A stretch of 64,000 nucleotides of DNA from Geomonas paludis (GTDB taxonomy: Bacteria; Desulfobacterota; Desulfuromonadia; Geobacterales; Geobacteraceae). Shown piece by piece: positions 37,001 through 46,372 of the stretch (position 1 is the first letter of the stretch; each line of letters starts with the position of its first letter). A program made the translations under genes and the position numbers. The stretch is from the NCBI RefSeq assembly GCF_014193585.1, contig NZ_BLXY01000013.1:30725-94724 (forward strand), written 5' to 3'. Below the pieces are notes generated by a model. The model was not told the origin of the DNA. It was given only the letters and a program-made list of their open reading frames with translations, and made no database searches.

Positions 37001-37291
37001 CCTTACCTGCGTCGCGTCCTTTTGTCAGTCATGGAATCATTTGCTGAAGGGGATTATCCCACGGTCGCCTACGCTATCGGAAGAGTGGACCGGATACAGT
37101 TCAATCAGACGGTCTCGGGCGTCAGGCAGATTACCGCCTTCCTCTCGGAGATGGAAAAGAAACTCGATGAAACGACAAAACTCGCGAACCAGAACGATCC
37201 CAAGCCAGTGGCTGCAAAGATAAGCTCCTTGCTAGGCGATCTCGATAAACAGTTTAAAAAGCTTGAGGAGGCAACCGATGGCGCTCCTTGA
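34028..37291 (+). CDS. dpdH: DpdH-like large P-loop ATPase
   Basis: 1,087 aa. Walker A PITGASGVGKSHMIRWLY (about 76-93) and a Walker B-like ELVLLIEDFAALAG (about 322-335) mark an AAA/STAND-like ATPase in the N-terminal half. A lysine/aspartate-rich tandem-repeat linker (about 596-635) joins it to a helical C-terminal half with no known domain. It starts on the base after the DpdG stop and overlaps DpdI by 14 bp. It probably acts as the motor or switch of the restriction complex. The assignment rests on size, ATPase motif and order. Confidence 0.75.
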   Translation: MAGDLDRFWPSYEEINNCIKAEAESAHESLILAVHQSTPLATRSTGEGDRVERERSEKDFLDAFMTQDLPSGTLLLPITGASGVGKSHMIRWLYAQLQRTEEYEAEKLHTIRIPKSASLRMVVQLILEPLKGEQYDQLRDALQKAAAEVTTDAAGMRLRYGLGMALKQYQTKLYVDIKESSSVQEKKSLQLAYGHADKLPSLFSDFALKDQYDDLLTAILTRAIEGKKEEKEGEENDHIPRFDAADLLLKDPKSILDAAKEVQVYYARIGDKIERQKAADILNEVLDAAIGFAFNLGQNLGGKTLQDIFLDIREQLFKEDKELVLLIEDFAALAGIQDPLLKICIQEAIRDGKQVLCRMRTAVAVTDGDWSGRDTVLTRVHREWRVQSKLSSEQVIVEKTIDLVGAYLNAARYGDEELRNRFSMVKEKRDADLFSWLPVYDGEVSDETLAILGAFGKSRQGHWLFPFNELAIAALTRKWLREGTDLVFNPRSIINGILRNVLLKRNLYQNGEFPEANFEGTSSSTFTAERVARSGLPEGAKGRYRSLLCFWGGDPDNEEDLQAVSTLVPKTFGLPALPGMKEACTQVKEGKVNYEAKVDEKAKVDEKAKVDEKAKVDEKAKVDGEEKAKVDGEEKAKGNEKVSVVTQAPPPEVARWKKILEDWANSIPISQSDANQLRNFISDGLKDYINWNALLLAPPSGKVSDDIYFNICYAKGTNAASKFEVIVANSNKDEDARLRRAFLSLVWYQEIGSWDYPGGEDDCLHYAELMERLSAPVAMRYRELADRRIAPLGNLLAWCNHILATVPPVIGDQPKEVVASIWRRSIESPIATLDSSWDSAREICHRAQEVLLTALNYDCAAFQGDAKKKPYAVDVVRVASLLPALATDVTAQTITSLFSGGEAINAIKDVSSLTRTSSLKGRLNVTLQIIRDAESAFSKFIAPDEDMATSAKALESLIMAAQGDGVSWPNKVTTTADQLGAFAVGLASVDLPYLRRVLLSVMESFAEGDYPTVAYAIGRVDRIQFNQTVSGVRQITAFLSEMEKKLDETTKLANQNDPKPVAAKISSLLGDLDKQFKKLEEATDGAP
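35813..35932 (+). repeat. in-frame tandem repeat inside dpdH
   Basis: Four perfect 18-bp units (GCCAAGGTTGACGAAAAG) followed by two 24-bp units with an inserted GGCGAG; they encode AKVDEK repeats then AKVDGEEK. All unit lengths are multiples of three, so copy-number change would lengthen or shorten the linker without breaking the gene. Confidence 0.95.
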
Positions 37292-37997
37292 AAGATGCCA
37301 GGTGTTGGAAAAAAAACGGGAAAGACTCGTTGCTTTGAACGCGGACTCCCAGGAAACCACAGCCCTCAAGACGTTTTCCAACCAACTCTCCACTACTGTA
37401 GATGAGGTCACCAAGGCCATTGAATTGAGGACAGCATACCTACTTGAGCAGATTTCGTTGCAGGAGGTTGACCCACAGGTGGTGAAGGAGGTTTCGGTGG
37501 CTCTTGGACATATCCTAGAGCGTTTCAAAGAAAACCCCACCCGCAATGCCCTAGTCACCGGTAGCGACTGGCCGACCCTCGCGAACGGTGCGAAGGCCCT
37601 CGCGACGTCGCTGCGGGAGAGCTGCCGCCAGGGATGGCGCGCCTATACAGAGGCTTTCTTCGCTCAGGTGGAAATCGTCGAGAGCAAAGTTGTGAAGACA
37701 GACACGAATATAGCTCTCCTTCAAGAGTACAGGAAACTGCACAGGGAGTTGCAGACACTCAAGAGCGATTGGGAAAGCATCTCCGCAGTGCGCAGTTTGA
37801 AGTCGAGAGGGAAACGACTCCTCGAACTCGCTAAGAAGTTGAACGAGTTCGACGCGCCGGACGAGGTGAAGAGGTTCCTCGACGCCGTTAGCACCAATGG
37901 CGGTGCGCCTCTCGACCTCCTCTCTGTTGAAGTCGTCGAGTGGTTGAAGGAGCAGGACCTGTTCTCCAGGTACAAGATCGTAGTTGGAGGTTACTGA
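37278..37997 (+). CDS. dpdI: DpdI-like coiled-coil protein
   Basis: 239 aa from the ATG at 37278, preceded by GAGGAGG at 6 nt. It is almost entirely helical with heptad-like stretches (CQVLEKKRERLVALNADSQE; YRKLHRELQTLKSDWESISA), no catalytic motif and no membrane segment. The gene overlaps both neighbours (14 bp with dpdH, and 1 bp with dpdJ as TGATG), which implies fixed stoichiometry with them. It is assigned as DpdI by position. Likely a structural or adaptor subunit (inference). Confidence 0.6.
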   Translation: MALLERCQVLEKKRERLVALNADSQETTALKTFSNQLSTTVDEVTKAIELRTAYLLEQISLQEVDPQVVKEVSVALGHILERFKENPTRNALVTGSDWPTLANGAKALATSLRESCRQGWRAYTEAFFAQVEIVESKVVKTDTNIALLQEYRKLHRELQTLKSDWESISAVRSLKSRGKRLLELAKKLNEFDAPDEVKRFLDAVSTNGGAPLDLLSVEVVEWLKEQDLFSRYKIVVGGY

Positions 37998-40900
37998 TGG
38001 AGGAGTTTCTACGTCAGTGCCTTGATGCCATTGAGGAGAGGGAAACCCGCTTTCTTGTCTGGGGGGTCGTGGACATTGCCCTCAGTGAAAACGAGTTGCT
38101 GGATCTCATAGCTGAGTTATTGGAGAACGCCAGCGACGAGGTCCAAGGGCAGTACTTCGAGCACTCGCGGGTGATCACCGATTTGCTGGAGCGAGCCTTC
38201 GTCGTGCAATTTTTCAAGGAAGAGGCGCCGCATTATCGATCTCGCATGGCGGAGACTGTCCGCCTCGCCAGTCGATTGAGGCAACTTTTCCCGAAGCACG
38301 AGGGGGCGACTGGTTGGCAGCAGGCACCAACCCTAGTTGCGGACTACCGCTTTCTGCGCCGCAAGCGAAAATTCCCGGTCAGAAATCTCCTCGCTGATCA
38401 GGTGCTGGAGGAGTGCCGTGCGACCGACTCGACGCTGACGCAGATCGATTTGCTGCGCAAGTTGCTGGAGCGACCCAGCGCTCACTTGTCCCTTGCCGGT
38501 TTCCAGGGTAGGGCTACTAGTCGAATCTTGCAGGGGCTTAACAAACGGGAGTCGAGGGGAACCATTGTCTGCGCCGGGACCGGCAGCGGCAAGACTCTCT
38601 CGTTTTACCTGCCGGCCCTGACCCATATAGCAGGCGTGCTCGTCCAGCAGACGGGGGCTAAGCAGTGGGTGAAAGTACTCGCGATTTATCCACGTAATGA
38701 ACTTCTGAAAGACCAGTTTTCCGAGATCTATGGGGAAGCACGACGTCTCGACCAAGTGTTGGCGGCAGGTAGTCGGCGTAAGATCAGGATCGGTGCCTTC
38801 TTTGGCCCCACTCCGTATTGGCCTGCAGATGTAAAGGACAGCGCTGGTTGGAAGCGCGTCGCAACCGGGTACGCGTGCGAGTATTTCCGCTGCCCCACTG
38901 AGGGGTGCCGCGGGCGCCTCATCTGGACGCAGGCGCACATCGACAGCAAGACGGAGCAGTTGACGTGTGACCTTTGCGGCCACGTCATCAGTGAGGATGA
39001 AATCGTCCTTACCCGCTCAAGGCTGTTGCAGACTCCTCCCGATATTCTCTTCACCACCACAGAAATGCTGAACCAAAGGATGTCTGACAACCGTTACCAT
39101 CACCTCTTCGGCCTTGGCCGTGCCGTCAAAGGCCCCGACCTGGTGCTTCTCGACGAGGTGCACACCTATACAGGCACGCACGGTGCCCAGGTTGCCTACC
39201 TCTTCCGCCGGTGGCGAGCCTTGGTCCGCCAGAACGTCAGTTTCGTTGGGCTCTCCGCGACCCTTAGGGAGGCCCCCGCCTTTTTCGCCTCTCTTACAGG
39301 CCTCAAGGAGTGGGCCGTCGCGGAGGTCTCCCCCCGTTTCGACGAAATTGCCGCCAGCGGTGCCGAGTACCTTCTTGCCCTACGCGGCGATCCTGTATCG
39401 CGCCGCTCCCTGTTGTCCACTACCATCCAAACGGCTATGCTCATGAACCGCTGCATTGATATGCGTGGTGGGCGACCTGGGGGCGGGGCATACGGATCGA
39501 AGACATTCGTCTTCACTGATGACGTTGACGTCACCAACCGTCTCTTTTTCAATCTCCTTGACGCAGAGGGGAAGGACAGTTGGGGCCGGCCAGACTTGAG
39601 GAGGCATCCCAACGGTGGACTCGCCTACCTGCGAACCTCGGGGACTAACGCCTCCCGATACCTGCACGGTCAGGACTGGAGTCTGTGCGAGCAGATTGGC
39701 CGCATCCTCTCGGATGGCCTCATCGTTGGCCGTACCTGCGCACAGGATGCGGGCGTTGATCTCGCAGCAGACATCATTGTTGCAACCGCTTCACTTGAGG
39801 TGGGTTTCAACGATCCGGAGGTCGGGGCGGTGATCCAGCACAAGGCCCCCAGAGACATGGCCCAGTTTCTCCAGAGGAAGGGGCGCGCCGGTCGCTCCCG
39901 CGTCATGCGCCCCTGGACCGTGGTGTCCCTCTCCGACTACGGACGTGATCGCTTGGCCTACCAAGGGTACGACCTTCTCTTCGATCCCGAACTGCCACCG
40001 AGGCAGTTGCCGCTCCGCAACCGATATGTACAGCGTATGCAGGGGGTCTACGCACTGATCGACTACCTCAGCACCCGACTGCAGGGGAGCGGACGCGGCA
40101 GTGTGTGGCAGGACCTCAGCGCTCCCGTGAAGGGTGGCGAGCGCAAGCGGGCCCTGGAGAAGGAACTGAGTGCCATCCTGGAAAGCAGTGACACCCTGGC
40201 GGAGTTCACCCAGGCCCTGGGGCGTTTACTGCAGGTTGAGAATGATGTCTTACTTTCCTTGTTATGGGAGTATCCACGCCCACTCCTCACGACGGTGATC
40301 CCCACCGCTCTTAGACGCATTGCCACCGACTGGGGGGGCGGGGAGTCGTCAGCCTGCAACGCACCCCTTCCCGAGTTTACTGCGGCGAACCTCTTCTCCG
40401 ACCTTAACCTTCCCGAGGTGGTCCTCGATATCCCTCCCCAGCAGGGCTTCGAAGACGGACGCCCTCCGATCATGCCGGTCCTGCAGGCCATGCGCGCTTT
40501 CGCCCCTGGTCGAGTGTCGCGGCGCTACGGATTTGCCCATCAGTACGTGAGGCATTGGATCGCGCCGGGCTTTGTCAGGGGGGAGGTAAGCCAGACCGTG
40601 GATATCTCCTTGGTGGGCCAGTGCCGCAGGCTCGGCGAATACCGCTACAACGACGCCGAAGGGCAGCATAGCATCGCCGTCTACCGCCCAACGGTCCTAA
40701 AGCCTGAACTCCCCCCCGCAGAGGTGCTGGACACCTCCAACGCCTGGAACCTCTGGCGAACCGAAATTGTTCCTCAGGCGATGACGACCCTTGAGGTCCC
40801 CCGCAACTCAGGTTGGGAGTCGGTGGTTTCCGGCATCGGCTTCTCCCTGCACAACCACCAGTCGCCATTGGATATGCGGCGCTTTTCCCTGGGGACTGAA

Positions 40901-42472
40901 GCCTCCATCGCCTTCAAACGTGGCGGAACGGAGGAGGTTTCATTCTCTTTCCGGTTGAACGGTGAACCTGTCGCCCTAGGGTTTGCGCTGGCCGTCGACG
41001 CAGTCTCCTTCCGTGTCGTGGTTCCCCCAAGACTCTGGCAGGACGGGGAAGGACATCGCTCCGAGAAGTGGCGGGCGCTGCGCACTACGCGCTACTATGA
41101 CATGGCCTGGCGCGGTGAGAGGCTGGTTACGGTGTCCAACCCCTTCGCCCGGGACTGGGTCGCCCGAGTCTACCTCTCCGCGCTTGCCCTCGAGGCGCTA
41201 GAAAAGGAGATCTCACTCGAGGAGGCAGCGGTTGGGTTGCAACGGCAGGAAGCGGTCGTGCAACTCGGGGAGGTCCTTGACACCATCTTCCAGTCCACCG
41301 CGAGCGAGGACGAGGGAGGGGGCGGGGAGGAGGACCGCTTGCGCCAGGATATCCTGGACTTTCTGCGCCTCCCCGTGGTGAGAGCAGAACTCAGAACTCT
41401 TGCCGAGACCCTGTGGGAACCAATCGATGACTCGTGGCAACCGTGGCTTAAAGGTGTGTTCTGCAGCACCTTGGCAGGCGCCCTCTTTCAGGGCGTACAG
41501 AATCTCTGCCCCGATCTCAACACGGAGGACCTGATCGTGGACATCGAGGCCGACGTGACGTGGGAGGGTTGCGTCTGCGACCGGATCTGGATCTCGGAAA
41601 GTTCCACCGGCGGGTCTGGTCTCATTGAGGAGGTCATTGAGCGTTTTGGCGAGGATCCAAGGCAGTTTTTCAACCTGGTAGAGGCGGCGCTCGATCTCTC
41701 GGAGTACGAACTGATCGACGGCCAGTTGAACCGCTTCCTCGACCTCTTGGCAGATGGGGAAGAAAAACTTTACGATGCAGTTCGTTCCTTCAGGAACGCG
41801 GCCACTATGGGGGAGACTGAGGAGCACTTTCACCGCGTACGTACTGAATTGCAGGCGCAGGGCTTTCTGCTGTTCCACTCCTTCATGGTGGCGCTCAACA
41901 ACCGCCTCTTGCGCTCTGGAAGCAACGAGCAGGTGGACCACCTGATCCACGAGGTGATCACCACCTGGAAGGGAGAGGAGGCGCGCCTGGGAATCGAGAT
42001 TGACGCCCGCGTCGTCGCATATCTAATGAGTCACAGACTCCCGGTCGAAAATTACCTTGATATGGAGGTGGGAACTCACCTTTCCCTGTGGCGCTTCAAC
42101 GCGCTTTACGGTGTCCTATGGCCCAGGGGGGCCACGGTGCGCCAGGTGCAACTCACCCTCTACAACCCCTATTGCTCATTTCCGCCGGTCGAGCGCTTGC
42201 TGTTGCGCGACCTGCTGCAAAAGAACATTCCTGTGCTCTGGATACCCAGCGAGAAGTGGCAGGAAAAGTGCTTACACGAACTACAGAGAGGGGGAGCGCT
42301 GCGTATTTGCTGCGCCAATAGAGAGAAGGAGGCACTCAAGGATATCTTTAATTTCCTCATGACCAATCCAGTCGAGGATGACTACCTCCTACTCTTCCCT
42401 CGTCTGCGCTCAGTCCGGCAGTTGGCAGGGCACATCGAAGTAGAAGTCGAACTCGCGGAGGCTGTCCAATGA
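37997..42472 (+). CDS. dpdJ: DpdJ-like giant superfamily 2 helicase
   Basis: 1,491 aa from the ATG at 37997 (TTGGAGG upstream, coupled to the dpdI stop). Motifs: CAGTGSGKTLSFYLPAL (about 193-209), a four-Cys zinc insert (CEYFRCPTEGC ... CDLCGH, about 294-331), LLDEVHTYTGTHGAQ (about 383-397), FVGLSATLREAP, then ATASLEVGFNDPEVG and QRKGRAGRSR (about 626-635). The layout with a long C-terminal region resembles DUF1998-type helicases such as DrmA of DISARM, which also serve defence. It would process DNA in the restriction step. Ends with a 4-bp overlap with DpdK. Confidence 0.8.
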   Translation: MEEFLRQCLDAIEERETRFLVWGVVDIALSENELLDLIAELLENASDEVQGQYFEHSRVITDLLERAFVVQFFKEEAPHYRSRMAETVRLASRLRQLFPKHEGATGWQQAPTLVADYRFLRRKRKFPVRNLLADQVLEECRATDSTLTQIDLLRKLLERPSAHLSLAGFQGRATSRILQGLNKRESRGTIVCAGTGSGKTLSFYLPALTHIAGVLVQQTGAKQWVKVLAIYPRNELLKDQFSEIYGEARRLDQVLAAGSRRKIRIGAFFGPTPYWPADVKDSAGWKRVATGYACEYFRCPTEGCRGRLIWTQAHIDSKTEQLTCDLCGHVISEDEIVLTRSRLLQTPPDILFTTTEMLNQRMSDNRYHHLFGLGRAVKGPDLVLLDEVHTYTGTHGAQVAYLFRRWRALVRQNVSFVGLSATLREAPAFFASLTGLKEWAVAEVSPRFDEIAASGAEYLLALRGDPVSRRSLLSTTIQTAMLMNRCIDMRGGRPGGGAYGSKTFVFTDDVDVTNRLFFNLLDAEGKDSWGRPDLRRHPNGGLAYLRTSGTNASRYLHGQDWSLCEQIGRILSDGLIVGRTCAQDAGVDLAADIIVATASLEVGFNDPEVGAVIQHKAPRDMAQFLQRKGRAGRSRVMRPWTVVSLSDYGRDRLAYQGYDLLFDPELPPRQLPLRNRYVQRMQGVYALIDYLSTRLQGSGRGSVWQDLSAPVKGGERKRALEKELSAILESSDTLAEFTQALGRLLQVENDVLLSLLWEYPRPLLTTVIPTALRRIATDWGGGESSACNAPLPEFTAANLFSDLNLPEVVLDIPPQQGFEDGRPPIMPVLQAMRAFAPGRVSRRYGFAHQYVRHWIAPGFVRGEVSQTVDISLVGQCRRLGEYRYNDAEGQHSIAVYRPTVLKPELPPAEVLDTSNAWNLWRTEIVPQAMTTLEVPRNSGWESVVSGIGFSLHNHQSPLDMRRFSLGTEASIAFKRGGTEEVSFSFRLNGEPVALGFALAVDAVSFRVVVPPRLWQDGEGHRSEKWRALRTTRYYDMAWRGERLVTVSNPFARDWVARVYLSALALEALEKEISLEEAAVGLQRQEAVVQLGEVLDTIFQSTASEDEGGGGEEDRLRQDILDFLRLPVVRAELRTLAETLWEPIDDSWQPWLKGVFCSTLAGALFQGVQNLCPDLNTEDLIVDIEADVTWEGCVCDRIWISESSTGGSGLIEEVIERFGEDPRQFFNLVEAALDLSEYELIDGQLNRFLDLLADGEEKLYDAVRSFRNAATMGETEEHFHRVRTELQAQGFLLFHSFMVALNNRLLRSGSNEQVDHLIHEVITTWKGEEARLGIEIDARVVAYLMSHRLPVENYLDMEVGTHLSLWRFNALYGVLWPRGATVRQVQLTLYNPYCSFPPVERLLLRDLLQKNIPVLWIPSEKWQEKCLHELQRGGALRICCANREKEALKDIFNFLMTNPVEDDYLLLFPRLRSVRQLAGHIEVEVELAEAVQ

Positions 42473-43008
42473 ATTTTAAGTCGCGTCGCATCTTCAAGAC
42501 GACAACTTCGAGCCAGCAGGAGATCAGGGAACTGCTCCAGTTAATCTTCGTCTCCGAAGTCGTCTCTCCGGGGGAGCGGGTTTGGCTGGTCACTCCATGG
42601 ATCAGCAACGTGCCGATTCTGGACAACCGTTCCGGACTCTTCTCGTCCCTCGATCCCAACTGGGGGCAGCGCCTGATACGCCTAAACGAGATCCTGATGC
42701 GTCTAGCGGAGTTCGGTACGGAGGTGGTGATCGTGACCCGTCCCGACGATCATTGCCGCACATACGTACAGATACTGCGGGAGGAGTTGGAGTCGATGGG
42801 GTTGGGGGCTCGGCTCGTAGTACTTTGGCGGGAAGAATTGCACACAAAGGGGGTACTAACCGAGCGGGCGCTTCTCACCGGGTCGATGAACCTTACTAAC
42901 AACGGGCTTGACCTGCTGGACGAGCAGGTGACGCTAGACACTGATGCGACCGACATCGCCCAGGGGCGCATCAACTTTGAGTCATACCTTGCGGAGAATC
43001 TGTGGTGA
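42469..43008 (+). CDS. dpdK: DpdK-like phospholipase-D-family nuclease
   Basis: 179 aa. One HKD motif is complete near the C-terminus: HTKGVLTERALLTGSMNLTN (about 125-144), with the His, Lys, Ser and Asn in place. A single motif implies an active site formed by a dimer, as in Nuc/BfiI-type nucleases. Overlaps the dpdJ stop (ATGA) and the dpdD start. It is the only obvious nuclease in the operon and is therefore the likely effector that cuts unmodified DNA. Confidence 0.8.
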   Translation: MNFKSRRIFKTTTSSQQEIRELLQLIFVSEVVSPGERVWLVTPWISNVPILDNRSGLFSSLDPNWGQRLIRLNEILMRLAEFGTEVVIVTRPDDHCRTYVQILREELESMGLGARLVVLWREELHTKGVLTERALLTGSMNLTNNGLDLLDEQVTLDTDATDIAQGRINFESYLAENLW

Positions 43009-45227
43009 ATGTGCCTGACACTGAGAACGGTTGGCTGCAGCGCTTCTTTACGGCTCCTAATGCATTGCGGTGGGGTGCCCTGGAAGACACGATGATTGAT
43101 CCTCTCCTTAGGGACGAACTGGTCGCATGGCTTTCTGTACTAGGGCAGCACGGCGACGACCTCCCGGTGCTGTTACCGAGGCTCACCGACCAGCGTACCC
43201 GTTGGTACGTCTGCAGCGCCAATCCGCAGATAATCGCACAAGTCAGGGAAGAGGTGGAAGCGCTGGTGGCCCATGCTTACGCGCTGGTGGAGGCTTATCC
43301 GCGTCTCGACGCTGCGGATCCCTGTGAGGCGGCCCTACTGGAGCGCTTCGGGACCGGCGTCTGTACCATCGACGTAGAGTCGGGTTGTCATTCGGTTGTG
43401 CTGCGCAAGTTCGAGGTGTATCGCCAACTGGTGCTGCGTCGGCCTCAGCGATCCGCGGTAGGTGCGCGACCGGTGGGAAGGGTGCGTCTTGACTTTGACA
43501 AGGCACTCCTCGCCGGATGCTTCGACGAGGCCCGCTCCTACATTGATGAGATGCGCGGTTCGGGGCGTCTCAGCTTACAAAATCAGCGTTTCCTAGAGAT
43601 CCGCCTACTTGCCGCGCAGGGGAGATGGCAGGTGGTCGTGGGGAATCCCGCATACCTGCGCTCCGTTATAGACCTCCCGCTGCCCAGGCGCATCGCAGGA
43701 GATCTCATCGAGTCGTTGTATCAGTGCCACCTCCAGCAGTATGAGTTGAGCGACGACCCGTCGGGCGCGATTGAGGCGTTCCGGCAGGAGATCCGACCGC
43801 GGTATGCCCGTCTCTTCCGTGCGCGTAACGGGTTGAAGACCCCGACTGCGCTGACGTCCTTCCTCCTGAACGAACTCTGCACGGATGCGGTGGACGCTGC
43901 GCACTGCTCTAGGCTGATGGACGAATATCCTCCAGCGGCCCCTGGTTACCCCTTCGCCAAGCGTATTGCCGAAATGGCGTGGCAGGAACCGGTTGTCCTC
44001 AAAGATGCGGCAGTCAGGGCGAGAGAGGCCTATGAAGACGACCGGCAGGAGGTGGCGCTGGAGCTGTACTGTACCTGTGACCCGGATCCGGAAATCCTTA
44101 AACAGGTCCTCAGGTGCCTCGCTTGGGCAAAAGCACCCGAAGATTGTGATAGAGCCTGGAGGTATTGCCGGTCCTGCCCGGAGGAATGGCTTGAAGCGCT
44201 CCCGGCAAGGCTCAAGGAAACGTACCTGGCGCTCCAGGATCGGTTCGTTTCACCACGAATATCAGATTGGTGTGATTGGGCGGAATTCATCTTGAACGGC
44301 GGAGACCGCGTTCAAGCAGAGTTGATTGCCCAGCAGGAGGCGGACCAGTGGTCCCTCAGAGACTTCGTCTCCTCAGAAGAGAAAATACATAAATTCTGCA
44401 CCCTGCTTGACAAGGGCATGAGCAGCGCACCAGATTTCTTTCAGTCACAGTTTCCAGTTGTTTACGAATTTGTCTCAGCCTCACCAACCCCCTTGCCGAA
44501 CTTGAGGCCGTTGTATGTAGAGTTGCTGCAACTCCTTGCGCTCTCTTCTTCCGTATCGGAGAGCGATCTTGTTTTAGCTCAGGAACTGGTGCGTAACCTC
44601 CTGGTGGTCGGTACCTCCCCCGAGGTCTATCAGGATGTCATTGACGCGGTGAACGAGTTGTGGGATAAGAGCAACTCGCTGCAGTATCTTGATTGGGCCC
44701 TGGATCTTGCAGAAATGCTGGCGATTAACCCGAGGCCGAAACCCGAACTCGGGCTCCGTATGTTCCTCAAGATTCTGCAGTTTGTTCAAAGTAATCGGCA
44801 CCGCGTCGATGATGCCTCGTGGCTTACCTTAGATATGCTTGGCCTCGATTTCGAGGCTACCAGTTACGTTGAGCAGATACGGCCTGCGGCCGAGGTTGTC
44901 CAGGTTGGCACCTCCCCGGAGTTGCAGGGGAAGAAAGTAGGAATCTACTCCCTTACCGAGCAGGCCGCACTCCGTGCCAAGCGTTCTCTGGAAGTGCTGT
45001 ATCCGGGTGTTATCGTGGAGGTGAACCACGACCACGAATCGACCCAGGCATTGATGAACCTTGCAAAATCTGCAGATATTTTCGTTTTTGCCTGGCGCAG
45101 TAGCAAGCACCAGGCGTACTACTGCGTCAAAGAGTGTGTACAAAAGCACAGGTTCCTCCAACCAAGCGGCAAAGGCTCCACTACGATCGTAAGATCTGTG
45201 AGCGAGCATGTAAGGAAGAATGCTTGA
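43002..45227 (+). CDS. dpdD: DpdD-like protein
   Basis: About 741 aa from a GTG at 43002 (or the next GTG at 43005; GGAG lies upstream). A long helical middle region has TPR-like texture. The last 90 residues look like a small Rossmann-type domain (KVGIYSLTEQAALRAKRSLE ... SADIFVFAWRSSKHQAYYCV ... GKGSTTIVRSV), similar in pattern to DUF2325 proteins. No catalytic residues are identified. It overlaps dpdK by 7 bp and closes the restriction part of the operon. Assigned as DpdD by elimination and position; this gene is reported to be needed for restriction. Confidence 0.6.
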   Translation: MVNVPDTENGWLQRFFTAPNALRWGALEDTMIDPLLRDELVAWLSVLGQHGDDLPVLLPRLTDQRTRWYVCSANPQIIAQVREEVEALVAHAYALVEAYPRLDAADPCEAALLERFGTGVCTIDVESGCHSVVLRKFEVYRQLVLRRPQRSAVGARPVGRVRLDFDKALLAGCFDEARSYIDEMRGSGRLSLQNQRFLEIRLLAAQGRWQVVVGNPAYLRSVIDLPLPRRIAGDLIESLYQCHLQQYELSDDPSGAIEAFRQEIRPRYARLFRARNGLKTPTALTSFLLNELCTDAVDAAHCSRLMDEYPPAAPGYPFAKRIAEMAWQEPVVLKDAAVRAREAYEDDRQEVALELYCTCDPDPEILKQVLRCLAWAKAPEDCDRAWRYCRSCPEEWLEALPARLKETYLALQDRFVSPRISDWCDWAEFILNGGDRVQAELIAQQEADQWSLRDFVSSEEKIHKFCTLLDKGMSSAPDFFQSQFPVVYEFVSASPTPLPNLRPLYVELLQLLALSSSVSESDLVLAQELVRNLLVVGTSPEVYQDVIDAVNELWDKSNSLQYLDWALDLAEMLAINPRPKPELGLRMFLKILQFVQSNRHRVDDASWLTLDMLGLDFEATSYVEQIRPAAEVVQVGTSPELQGKKVGIYSLTEQAALRAKRSLEVLYPGVIVEVNHDHESTQALMNLAKSADIFVFAWRSSKHQAYYCVKECVQKHRFLQPSGKGSTTIVRSVSEHVRKNA

Positions 45228-45237
45228 CCTGTATGTT

Positions 45238-45252
45238 CCTAGTGACACTAGG
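45238..45252. promoter_or_regulatory. palindrome upstream of queC
   Basis: A perfect 15-bp palindrome CCTAGTG-A-CACTAGG in the 51-bp gap between dpdD and queC, without a T-run. It is either a small operator or an RNA hairpin separating the restriction and precursor segments. Confidence 0.4.
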
Positions 45253-45278
45253 TTCGATACCAATGATAAGGAGTTGCA

Positions 45279-45947
45279 ATGAAAGTAGTGCTGGCATTAA
45301 GCGGCGGTCTGGACAGTTCCACTCTATGCGGCTATTACTTGGACAAGGGATACGAGGTCATACCGGTTACTTTTAACTACGGGGCGAAGCACAATCGCTA
45401 CGAGAACGAGGCATGTATTGCGGTGGCCCGGCACTTTGGCCTCTCCGCGCCTGTTCTGCTTGACCTGAAATTCATCAGAGAACTCTTCAGGTCTGATCTT
45501 CTTTTGTCGGGAAGCGCTGTGCCGGAAGGCCATTACACCGATCAGAGCATGGCTGCAACCGTTGTCCCGGCCAGGAACCTGATATTCGCCTCCATTGTCG
45601 CCGGTTATGCGGATAGTATAGATGCTGAAGTCATAAGTCTGGGTGTCCATGGGGGAGACCACCATATCTATCCCGACTGTCGACCCGCCTTCGTCTCTTC
45701 CCTTAACACATCGGTCATGCTGGCGACGGACGGCAAAGTCCGGGTGGATGCTCCGTTCTTGTACTACACTAAAGGGGAAATACTTCGTATGGGGATGGCT
45801 TTGCCTACGGTTCGTGTCCCTTATGAAATGACTCGAACATGTTATAAGGATCAGCTCCTTTCGTGTGGGAAATGCGGTAGTTGTGTGGAGCGATTGGAGG
45901 CTTTCGCGGAACTAGGCGTTACCGATCCCATCAAGTATGCTGTATAA
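45279..45947 (+). CDS. queC: 7-cyano-7-deazaguanine synthase QueC
   Basis: 222 aa, full length. The ATP-pyrophosphatase loop SGGLDSST (about 8-15) and the C-terminal zinc site TCYKDQLLSCGKCGSCVER (about 187-205, four Cys) are intact. It converts 7-carboxy-7-deazaguanine to preQ0 using ATP and ammonia. Here it lies behind the dpd restriction genes, where it would supply the base that DpdA puts into DNA. A TAAGGAG site precedes the ATG. Confidence 0.93.
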   Translation: MKVVLALSGGLDSSTLCGYYLDKGYEVIPVTFNYGAKHNRYENEACIAVARHFGLSAPVLLDLKFIRELFRSDLLLSGSAVPEGHYTDQSMAATVVPARNLIFASIVAGYADSIDAEVISLGVHGGDHHIYPDCRPAFVSSLNTSVMLATDGKVRVDAPFLYYTKGEILRMGMALPTVRVPYEMTRTCYKDQLLSCGKCGSCVERLEAFAELGVTDPIKYAV

Positions 45948-46012
45948 AATGGTCTGGATGGGCAGTCATTTAGAGAATAAGCGTTAGCTATTGTTTTACC
46001 TAATGAGGCGAA

Positions 46013-46372
46013 ATGGAAATCTTCAAAGACTTCACGTTCGAGGCGGCACATTTTTTACCAAATGTCCCAGAAGCGCATAAATGCCGCAGGCTGCATGGTC
46101 ACTCGTATCGAGTACGGATAACCGTCAAGGGACCCGTTCTCGACGATATGGGGTGGGTCATGGATTTCGGGGAAATTAAAATAGCCTTCAAGCCGATCCT
46201 TGATCAATTAGATCACTGGTACTTGAACGAGATTGACGGCCTTGAAAATCCCACTAGCGAAGTTCTAGCCCGCTGGATCTGGACACGACTCAAGCCATCC
46301 CTCCCTCAACTCGTTCGCATCGACGTCTCCGAAACGTGCACAAGCGGTTGTAGTTTTGCGGAAGAGCACTGA
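46013..46372 (+). CDS. queD: 6-carboxytetrahydropterin synthase QueD
   Basis: 119 aa. Zinc histidines are visible in FEAAHFL and [10 protein letters not shown], with the catalytic Cys in [10 protein letters not shown] and the conserved late motif [15 protein letters not shown] ([14 protein letters not shown]). It converts dihydroneopterin triphosphate to 6-carboxytetrahydropterin, the second step to preQ0. Its stop overlaps the folE2 start by one base. Confidence 0.92.
   Translation: MEIFKDFTFEAAHFLPNVPEAHKCRRLHGHSYRVRITVKGPVLDDMGWVMDFGEIKIAFKPILDQLDHWYLNEIDGLENPTSEVLARWIWTRLKPSLPQLVRIDVSETCTSGCSFAEEH

Noticed and set aside
27309..45227. DISARM system
   Set aside because: DpdJ resembles DrmA-type helicases and SNF2/PLD proteins also occur in DISARM, but there is no DNA methyltransferase, and DpdA plus que genes point to dpd.
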